From the NCBI GenBank assembly GCA_947166205.1, contig CAMVDI010000041.1, positions 1 through 12,041 on the forward strand: 12,041 nucleotides of DNA. The letters run 5' to 3'. A program made the translations under genes and the position numbers. Below the pieces are notes generated by a model. That model had not been told where the DNA came from. It searched no databases and saw nothing but the letters and a program-made list of their open reading frames with translations. Source of the DNA: an uncultured Clostridia bacterium (GTDB taxonomy: Bacteria > Bacillota_A > Clostridia > Christensenellales > Aristaeellaceae). Shown in pieces: positions 7,217 to 12,041 of this stretch. The first letter of the stretch is position 1. Each line of letters begins with the position of its first letter.

Positions 7217-7876
7217 TCAGCCCAGCAGAAAGTCCTTCAGCTCCGCCACCGTCTTGAAGTATCTTTCGCAGTTGGCCCGCATGAAGGTTTCGATTTCGGG
7301 AATATCGTTGGCCCACCCGGCCGCAGCGAAGGGGACCCCCGCCGCCCGGGCCATGTCGTATCCCGGCTTCAGGTCGTCCACCACCAGCAGCTCTTCCTGC
7401 GCCAGCCGGTGGGTTTCCATGATCTTCCGCAGGGGCCAGGGGCTGGGTTTCCGCTTCTCCGGAGGGTCATCCCATCCGAAGATCATGTCCGGCTTCGGCA
7501 GTCCGTTCTCCCGGTAGTCCCGCAGGATGTATTCGGAGAAGGAATGGCTGACCACCGTCAGCAGGCCGCCCCGGGCCCGGAATTCCCGGAGGATCTCCCC
7601 GATGCCGTCATAGGCCCGGGGCACATGGTGCTTCACATATTCCTTCCAGTACATTTCCTCCTCGTACAGCTCCTCCATGCTCATGCCGCAGATATCCGTG
7701 AACAGCGGCACGACCCCCGGGTGAAAGTTGTACCGGAAGTATTCCTCCAGGGTCAGGTGGGTCTCCGGGTGGTATTTCTCCATATACTCCACAAAGCAGG
7801 GGTAATGGACGGTGGCGGTGGAGTTCACCACCGTGTCGTCATGGTCCAGCACCAGGCATCGGTATTTCAGCTTCAT
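7217..7876 (-). CDS. HAD-superfamily hydrolase (subfamily IA type phosphatase)
   Basis: This 219-residue cytosolic protein has all four HAD motifs. Motif I is LDHDDTVVNS with nucleophile Asp11 and acid/base Asp13; motif II is LTVVSHS with Ser110; motif III is Lys143 in KRKPSP; motif IV is VVDDLKPG with Asp167/168. A helical cap (about 20-90) between motifs I and II marks a C1-cap enzyme of the phosphoglycolate/pyrophosphate phosphatase type. It likely removes phosphate from a small metabolite; the substrate cannot be told from sequence. The ATG at 7876 has a GGGGAAGGAAAGG purine stretch upstream. It starts 19 nt after the CotH-protein stop, with no promoter between, so it is probably the last gene of the FRG-CotH-HAD unit. 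The 129-nt gap to purC contains the purC promoter but no clear terminator. Confidence 0.9.
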   Translation of the reverse strand: MKLKYRCLVLDHDDTVVNSTATVHYPCFVEYMEKYHPETHLTLEEYFRYNFHPGVVPLFTDICGMSMEELYEEEMYWKEYVKHHVPRAYDGIGEILREFRARGGLLTVVSHSFSEYILRDYRENGLPKPDMIFGWDDPPEKRKPSPWPLRKIMETHRLAQEELLVVDDLKPGYDMARAAGVPFAAAGWANDIPEIETFMRANCERYFKTVAELKDFLLG

Positions 7877-7895
7877 GCGTCCTTTCCTTCCCCGG

Positions 7896-9866
7896 TCACT
7901 TTGAGTTGTATTCCTCCAGCACCTCCAGCGCGTGGCCGAAGTACTGGTCCATCTCCGCGTTTGTCAGCTTCAGGGCGGTTTTCAGCAGCTTCGGAATCAC
8001 TTTCGGCCGGCTCCTGGCATAGTTTTTCGTGGCCCGGATGTTCTTCTCCCAGTTGCTCATCTTCATGTTCTTCCACCGGGCGATATGCCGGGGAAGAATG
8101 GGCTTCAGCTGTTCGATCACCCGGTCGAAATGCGCTTCCACATTGTCCCATCGGAAGACGGTCTCCAGCAGTTCCGCCGTCCGGGTCAGGAATCTGGCCC
8201 GGTATTCCGGCACCCGCAGCAGCGCGTTCAGCGGCTCATGCCGGAAGCCCTGGATCTTCGCGCTGACCGGCTTGATGTAGTATTCGATGGGCGTTTTGTC
8301 CAGCCCTCTCCAGCAGGCCTCCACGTCAAACAGCAGCATCCGCCATTTGCCCCCGGGCACCCGGTAGATCCGCACATTGGTGAAGTCCACGTTTCCCAGG
8401 ATGATCTCGAAGGCCGCGTGGGTGAACAGGGAGTCGATATCCAGCCTTTCCTCCACATACCGCAGGTTCTCCGGATCGTTCAGGTCCTTCGTCCGGCAGA
8501 AGTCGCACAGCGCCAGCCAGTCTGCGTTGTCCCCGTTCTGCAGAAACTGGTCCGTCCCCGTCCTGGCCAGCAGGTCGATCCGGTCGATGTCCTCCTGCTC
8601 CGTGATCCCCTCATACTGGGCGATGAAGTACTTGTTGATCTTTTCCCGCAGGTTGTAGTGTCCGTAGTATTCGCCGTTGATGTAAACCTGAATCACCACG
8701 TGATCCTGATAGAGGATGCCCTGCCCTTCCGCCAGGGAGCTGGCCACCACATCCCGCAGCCGGGTGGCGTAGGTGTCCGAGTTGGCCGCCCGCAGAAGGA
8801 GGCTTTTGTAGCTGTCATAGGAGCGGGTGGGAAAGGGATTGAAATAAAACCGGTCCGTGCCCCAGGCCTTCCTCGCGTACAGGGCGATGCTCTTCTGGGC
8901 GTTGACCCGGGCGCTGTGTCCGCTGCAGGTGAAGGTCCCCATCTGGTTGATCTGGTTTTCCCCGGTCCGGGTATAGTATTCGATGTTGATGGGGTACTCC
9001 CATCCCCGGGCATAGTTCGGGATGGAACCGGATCCCTTGGTCAGAATCCCGGTTCTGGAGCTGAACAGGTATTTGTCGTCCGAAATCAGGGAGACGACGG
9101 GCGTCATCGGATCGTCGTCCACAAAGAAGGTGGCGCTGACCGTTTCCGAGGAGACTTCCCCCTCCCGGAAGGCCCGGATCCGCAGCGGGGCGGTTTTCTT
9201 CAGGGTGAGCCCCTCCTCCGGAAAGGCCCTGCTCTTTTCCGTCGGGGTGGATCCGTCCGCGGTGTACCGCAGCGCCGCCCCGTCAGGGCCCTCCGCCCGG
9301 ACGGTCACGCTCCCCTGGTAGAATCCGCCCCCGGTCAGGAAAGCGGGCGTCTCCGTCCGCGCGCCGAAGGCCTCCGCGTCGTTCTTTTTTCCCCGGGTGG
9401 CATGCTCAAAAAAGCCGTATTCCGTCCCGCCCGAGGGCAGGCCGTAGCTGACGCAGCCATACTGGGCGGGAATTTTCAGCCGCTGGACTTCCGTCCCCTC
9501 CCCGTCGGAGAGGACCAGGGTCTCCCCGCCCGAGGAGATGGCGAAGTCCGTATAGAACTCATCGCCTTTTCCCGGGGATTCCGTTTCCTCCCCGGTGCAC
9601 CAGACGGTCAGGTACTTCCCCGGCTTCAGCTTCGTCCCCTGGGGAAACTGCCATTTCAGCGGGTTCTTCCCGCTGTCGCTCAGATACCATCCCGACAGAT
9701 TCTCGGTTTCCTTTCCGTCGTTGTGCAGCTCGATCCAGTCCCAGGCGTGCCCGTCCTCGAACCAGCCGTTGCTGGCCATCACCTCGCTGATCACCACGTC
9801 CGCCCGGGCGGAAAGAGCCGGGCTCAGGATCAGAAAGGCCAGCGCGATCCAGATTGCTTTCTTCAT
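7896..9866 (-). CDS. secreted CotH-kinase family protein with lamin-tail and chitobiase-like domains
   Basis: The 656-residue protein has a Sec signal peptide (MKKAIWIALAFLILSPALSARA). Next come a lamin-tail-like domain at about 22-130 (VVISEVMASN, DWIELHND, LSGWYLSDS), a chitobiase/beta-hexosaminidase C-terminal-like Ig domain at about 178-250 (RYTADGSTPTEKS, LRIRAFREGEVSS), and a CotH kinase domain at about 256-525. CotH motifs visible are INGEYYGHYNLREKINKYF (397-415), GNVDFTNVRIYR (491-502) and GKWRMLLFDVEACW (506-519); Asp494 and Asp514 are candidate active-site residues by position. CotH proteins include atypical kinases of spore-coat proteins; the target here is unknown. The C-terminal part is basic and helical. 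I chose the ATG at 9866 because it begins the signal peptide and overlaps the FRG stop as ATGA; an in-frame ATG nine codons upstream would bury the signal peptide. No strong ribosome binding site is seen, which suggests translational coupling to the FRG gene. Confidence 0.88.
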   Translation of the reverse strand: MKKAIWIALAFLILSPALSARADVVISEVMASNGWFEDGHAWDWIELHNDGKETENLSGWYLSDSGKNPLKWQFPQGTKLKPGKYLTVWCTGEETESPGKGDEFYTDFAISSGGETLVLSDGEGTEVQRLKIPAQYGCVSYGLPSGGTEYGFFEHATRGKKNDAEAFGARTETPAFLTGGGFYQGSVTVRAEGPDGAALRYTADGSTPTEKSRAFPEEGLTLKKTAPLRIRAFREGEVSSETVSATFFVDDDPMTPVVSLISDDKYLFSSRTGILTKGSGSIPNYARGWEYPINIEYYTRTGENQINQMGTFTCSGHSARVNAQKSIALYARKAWGTDRFYFNPFPTRSYDSYKSLLLRAANSDTYATRLRDVVASSLAEGQGILYQDHVVIQVYINGEYYGHYNLREKINKYFIAQYEGITEQEDIDRIDLLARTGTDQFLQNGDNADWLALCDFCRTKDLNDPENLRYVEERLDIDSLFTHAAFEIILGNVDFTNVRIYRVPGGKWRMLLFDVEACWRGLDKTPIEYYIKPVSAKIQGFRHEPLNALLRVPEYRARFLTRTAELLETVFRWDNVEAHFDRVIEQLKPILPRHIARWKNMKMSNWEKNIRATKNYARSRPKVIPKLLKTALKLTNAEMDQYFGHALEVLEEYNSK

Positions 9867-10663
9867 TTCACATAATAGTGCCTGGCGATCCACTTGCTCA
9901 GGCCGTCCAGTCCGGGATAGATAATCCGCTCGCTCATGTTCAGCTGGTCCAGCATATCCCTCACCCGCCAGCGCAGGTGCCGGTCCACGATGTACTTCAC
10001 CGTGTGCTCCGTCCGCCGGTCCAGGAAGTCCTCGATGTTCTCCATCTCCGTGGGAACGATGGAGAAGAAGGAATACTGGTTGATGATCCGGTCATTGATG
10101 CTGGGGGGTTCGATGATGACCATGGCCTGGTCTCCCATGTCCCGGTCATACTGATCCAGGGATTCGGTGATGCCCGCCAGCATCCGGATGTTGAAGATCG
10201 TGCTCTGCATCCGGTTCACGACGTTCCTGTACCGGTCCGGAAGCAGGCTGTACAGCTCCTGCATGTCGATCCGCCAGACCATGCAGTCGTGCTCCTCCAT
10301 GGCTTCCAGGTTCTCCTCCGTAACCGCGAAATGCAGCCCCACCAGCGGGCTCTGGCTCCAGTCCAGCAGCCGGGTGGGAAGCCCGTTGTGCTGTCCGGTG
10401 ATCATGCACTGCCAGATGTTCCTGCTGACGCTGGGATCCTCCCGGGCGGCGTATTTGGCAAAATTCTGCAGGATCGCCGGCTCCAGCGTCTTCTGCAGAT
10501 GCTTGCAGTTCCGCCGCAGGCTGGTCACCATCCTGTATTCCGTGTTCTGCATGCCCCGGTAAAGATAGGAGCTGCGGTTCCGGTCCAGATCCGGACGGTA
10601 TTCCTGCTCCGTCAGCAGCGGCATCAGATCCCCGATGCTCTGTATCCTGATCTCCCTGATCAC
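9863..10663 (-). CDS. FRG-domain protein
   Basis: The 266-residue protein is a near-complete single FRG domain. Motifs in order are SSYLYRGMQNTEYRMVTSLR (31-50, holding the Y/F-x-x-R-G element), ITGQHNGLPTRLLDWSQSPL (88-107) with HFAV just after, and EPPSINDRIINQYSFFSI (185-202). These match the family closely. No signal peptide or membrane segment is seen, so it should be cytosolic. FRG proteins are biochemically poorly defined and often occur among accessory or phage-related genes, so I assign no reaction. The start is GTG at 10663: GGAGG (10671-10675) lies 7 nt upstream. The frame runs on upstream to 10801, but that extension is a low-complexity Arg/Gly stretch encoded by hairpin DNA and is unlikely to be translated. 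Its stop overlaps the CotH gene start by 4 bases. No promoter is visible in its leader. Confidence 0.87.
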   Translation of the reverse strand: MIREIRIQSIGDLMPLLTEQEYRPDLDRNRSSYLYRGMQNTEYRMVTSLRRNCKHLQKTLEPAILQNFAKYAAREDPSVSRNIWQCMITGQHNGLPTRLLDWSQSPLVGLHFAVTEENLEAMEEHDCMVWRIDMQELYSLLPDRYRNVVNRMQSTIFNIRMLAGITESLDQYDRDMGDQAMVIIEPPSINDRIINQYSFFSIVPTEMENIEDFLDRRTEHTVKYIVDRHLRWRVRDMLDQLNMSERIIYPGLDGLSKWIARHYYVK

Positions 10664-10670
10664 TGGCCAT

Positions 10671-10675
10671 CCTCC
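10671..10675 (-). promoter_or_regulatory. ribosome binding site of the FRG gene (decides GTG start)
   Basis: GGAGG inside a G-run lies 7 nt before GTG at 10663. An ATG at 10668-10670, closer to it, is in another frame and leads only to a shadow reading, so GTG is the better start. Confidence 0.7.
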
Positions 10676-10702
10676 CCCCGCGCGCGGCCCGGATCCCGCC
10701 CG

Positions 10703-10736
10703 GCCTTCCCGGCGCCCCTTGCCGCGCCGGGAAGGC
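10703..10736 (-). repeat. 13-bp perfect inverted repeat in the FRG gene leader
   Basis: The arms GCCTTCCCGGCGC (10703-10715) and its exact reverse complement (10724-10736) have an 8-nt loop. In the sense of the FRG transcript no T-run follows, so it is not a standard terminator. It ends 27 nt before the GGAGG. On the plus strand it is followed by CTGTTTC, which is also weak as a terminator. It may be a leader hairpin, a mRNA 5' stabiliser, or a factor-binding site. Confidence 0.75.
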
Positions 10737-10760
10737 TGTTTCGGATCCGTCGTTTCTCCA

Positions 10761-10796
10761 CCACAAAAGCGGGAACCGAAGTTCCCGCTTTCGTGG
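10761..10796 (-). terminator. intrinsic terminator with UUCG loop after the repeat-protein gene
   Basis: The minus strand forms CCACGAAAGCGGGAAC, loop TTCG, GTTCCCGCTTTTGTGG: 16-base arms with a single mismatch and an extra-stable C(UUCG)G loop. The descending arm carries TTTT directly after the GC-rich core. In the sense of the upstream repeat-protein gene this is a likely Rho-independent terminator, 33 nt after its stop. The T-run is short, so read-through into the FRG gene is possible, and no clear promoter lies between. Confidence 0.75.
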
Positions 10797-10807
10797 ATCA
10801 TCCAGTG

Positions 10808-10827
10808 CGGATGAATCGCTTCATCCG
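10808..10827 (-). repeat. short hairpin just after the repeat-protein stop
   Basis: CGGATGAA, loop GCGA (minus strand), TTCATCCG: an 8-bp perfect stem beginning 2 nt after the TAA of the upstream gene. It has no T-run. Together with the hairpin at 10761-10796 it makes a double stem-loop 3' end, which could protect the mRNA from 3' exonucleases. Confidence 0.6.
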
Positions 10828-10829
10828 GA

Positions 10830-12041
10830 TTATTTCACGGTCAGACCGGTCACCTGGAGGTTGGCTCCGTTGTACCAGTACAGGAAGCCTTCCAGATCCA
10901 CCACGTCGCCGACCTTCAGGCCTTCAACGGCCTTGTAGACGTCCGTATCCTTGCCGCAGAGGTGGAACTCCACGCAGAAGTTGTAGGTCTTTCCGTCCAC
11001 TTCCACCGCGAAATACAGGTCATCGGTCTTCTCTTCGGGATTCTTGTAGCTGAAAGCTTCTCCGCTTTCCTGGGCCACGATGGTCGCTCCCTTGACGGAG
11101 ACGAACTCGTTCATGTGCTTGATCAGGTCTTCGGAAGCCAGCAGGGCGGTCACATCCTCCGCTTCGGCGATGTAGGGATCGCCGTCCACAAACTCGAAGG
11201 TGCATCCGGAAGCGATTTCAACTTCGCCGGACCACTCGGTCTTGTAACCGGTCACGCGGATCTTCTGTCCGGGCACCAGCTTCGCGGCGTCTTCCTCGCT
11301 GCAGACCATCTCATAGGCGAAATACGCCCCGTCCTTGCTCTGCAGGTACACGGTCACCTTGTTGTCGAACCAGTCCTGATGCGCCTGGACATAGCTCTCG
11401 ATCACGACTTCGGTGTCGTTCTCGGCGGCCATGTACTCCTCGTGGCTCATCACCTTCACCTCGCCGGCGGTCTCCGCGGGCGCGGCTTCAGCTGTCTCGG
11501 CGGGGGCTTCGGTCTCCGCGGGGGCGGCTTCAGCCGTCTCGGCGGGGGCTTCGGTCTCGGCGGGGGCGGCTTCCGTCGTCTCGGCGGGGGCTTCGGTCTC
11601 GGCGGGAGCGGCTTCCGTCGTCTCGGCGGGAGCGGCTTCCTCCGTCTGCTCCGTCTTCTCGGCCGCGGCTTCTTCCGCCTGCTCAACGGCCTCGGTCACG
11701 GCTTCTTCCGTCTGCTCGGTGGCTTCCTCAACCGTCTCCTTCACTTCGGTGGAAGCGTTTTCCAGCTGCTTCTGCAGGTCAGCGACCTTCGCCTCGGCAG
11801 CGGCCTTCGCTTCTTCCGCGGCGGTCAGCTTCTCCTGCATCTCAGCCTTGGCGGCTTCCACAGCCTCGGTCAGCTGGGTCTCCGCGGCGGCCTTGGCATC
11901 GTCCAGCTGCTTCTGCAGGTCGGCAGCCTTCGCTTCCGCGGCGGTCAGTTTCTCCTGCACCTCGGCCTTGGCGGCATCCACAGCTTCGTTCACGGATGTA
12001 CCCGCGCCGGCGGCGTCCGCGATCTGCTTTTCCAGCTCGGC
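10830..12041 (-). CDS. coiled-coil / PAET-repeat protein with two OB-fold-like domains, 5' end missing
   Basis: The frame is open to the window edge (first visible residues AELEKQIADAAG), so the true start, and any signal peptide or lipobox, lies outside; an internal GTG at 11993 is not a convincing start. Visible order: about 95 residues of Ala/Lys/Glu/Gln coiled coil with a 40-residue internal repeat; an acidic Glu/Thr/Ala stretch (TEQTEEAVTEAVEQAEEAA); a PAET linker of 14-residue units; then about 210 residues forming two similar modules. Module one starts near MSHEEYMAA and has VVIESYVQAH, KVTVYLQSKDGAYFAYEM and PGQKIRVTGYKTEW. Module two has EFVSVKGATIVAQ, DLYFAVEVDGKTYNF and VGDVVDLEGFLYWYNGANLQV. 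The alternating beta pattern suggests tandem OB folds, as seen in Clostridia extracellular proteins. The extended linker and coiled coil suggest a surface-anchored protein. Function is not known. Two hairpins follow the TAA. Confidence 0.8.
   Translation of the reverse strand, partial: AELEKQIADAAGAGTSVNEAVDAAKAEVQEKLTAAEAKAADLQKQLDDAKAAAETQLTEAVEAAKAEMQEKLTAAEEAKAAAEAKVADLQKQLENASTEVKETVEEATEQTEEAVTEAVEQAEEAAAEKTEQTEEAAPAETTEAAPAETEAPAETTEAAPAETEAPAETAEAAPAETEAPAETAEAAPAETAGEVKVMSHEEYMAAENDTEVVIESYVQAHQDWFDNKVTVYLQSKDGAYFAYEMVCSEEDAAKLVPGQKIRVTGYKTEWSGEVEIASGCTFEFVDGDPYIAEAEDVTALLASEDLIKHMNEFVSVKGATIVAQESGEAFSYKNPEEKTDDLYFAVEVDGKTYNFCVEFHLCGKDTDVYKAVEGLKVGDVVDLEGFLYWYNGANLQVTGLTVK
11469..11627 (-). 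repeat. 42-bp tandem repeat encoding the PAET linker
   Basis: The DNA encodes three full copies and one partial copy of a 14-residue unit, AET(T/A)EAAPAETEAP. The copies differ by T/A at position 4 and by silent changes, so recent expansion by slippage or unequal recombination is likely. It forms an extended, acidic, Pro/Thr-rich spacer between the coiled coil and the OB-like domains. Other frames also stay open here because of the base composition; these are not genes. Confidence 0.9.
11760..12041 (-). repeat. 120-bp tandem repeat encoding coiled-coil units
   Basis: EAVDAAKAEVQEKLTAAE recurs 40 residues later as EAVEAAKAEMQEKLTAAE, and each is followed by ADLQKQL. The first visible residues, AELEKQIADAAGAGTSV, align with ADLQKQLDDAKAAAETQLT, so a further copy is cut by the window edge. 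The heptad-like spacing of Ala/Leu supports a long coiled coil. The full number of copies cannot be seen. Confidence 0.8.

Noticed and set aside
7932..9875. 647-codon plus-strand open frame opposite the CotH gene
   Set aside because: Same shadow effect; the minus strand gives a signal peptide and three recognisable domains, and no ribosome binding site or motif supports the plus reading.
9863..10663. FRG gene as part of a phage-defence system
   Set aside because: FRG domains do occur in accessory loci, but there is no partner nuclease, helicase, NTPase, reverse transcriptase or mobile-element gene here, and the neighbours are envelope or housekeeping genes.
10664..10801. 46-residue N-terminal extension of the FRG protein
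   Set aside because: It is encoded by terminator and hairpin DNA, is low-complexity Arg/Gly, and has no ribosome binding site; the GTG at 10663 has one.
11456..11686. Arg/Pro-rich 76-codon frame on the minus strand across the PAET repeat
   Set aside because: It is an out-of-frame reading of the 42-bp repeat; its periodicity is inherited from the real frame.
1..12041. CRISPR array, tRNA, rRNA, insertion sequence or attachment site
   Set aside because: No regularly spaced short repeats with unique spacers, no tRNA-like cloverleaf, no transposase or integrase frame were seen; the only tandem repeats are inside the coiled-coil/PAET gene.

Overview
All genes in this window lie on the minus strand, so in transcription order it reads from position 12041 down to 1. 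The organism looks like a GC-rich member of the Clostridia (Firmicutes), possibly a gut or rumen lineage near the Christensenellales. I infer this from strong AGGAGG-type ribosome binding sites, sigma-A-like promoters (TATACT/TATAAT), a CotH-type surface protein, and a secreted coiled-coil plus OB-fold-like protein with a Glu/Ala/Pro/Thr-rich linker. No 16S or similar marker is present, so the placement is tentative.

The window has two halves. Positions 1-5280 hold a protein quality-control block in the order tig, clpP, clpX, lon: trigger factor, the ClpP peptidase, its ClpX unfoldase, and the Lon protease (cut by the window edge before its peptidase domain). The tig-clpP-clpX genes look like one operon, with a promoter before tig and a clean intrinsic terminator after clpX. 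The lon promoter starts immediately after that terminator's T-run. A 16-bp perfect hairpin sits 5 nt before the clpP ribosome binding site.

Positions 5280-12041 hold a more varied set. purC (SAICAR synthase, divergent at its signature motifs) is followed by a secreted phosphodiester-glycosidase-family protein; the pair has its own promoter. Upstream of purC lies a tight three-gene unit: an FRG-domain protein, a secreted lamin-tail/chitobiase-like/CotH-kinase protein whose start overlaps the FRG stop by ATGA, and a HAD-family phosphatase. Furthest upstream is the 3' part of a long repeat-rich protein with coiled-coil repeats, a PAET-type linker and two OB-fold-like domains, followed by hairpins that include a UUCG-loop terminator.

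There is no rRNA, tRNA, CRISPR array, insertion sequence or integrase. No gene-free stretch exceeds about 180 bases. The least ordinary parts are the FRG/CotH coupled pair, the clpP leader hairpin, the hairpin-rich leader before the FRG gene, and the altered PurC signatures. I found no convincing multi-gene defence or other novel system.
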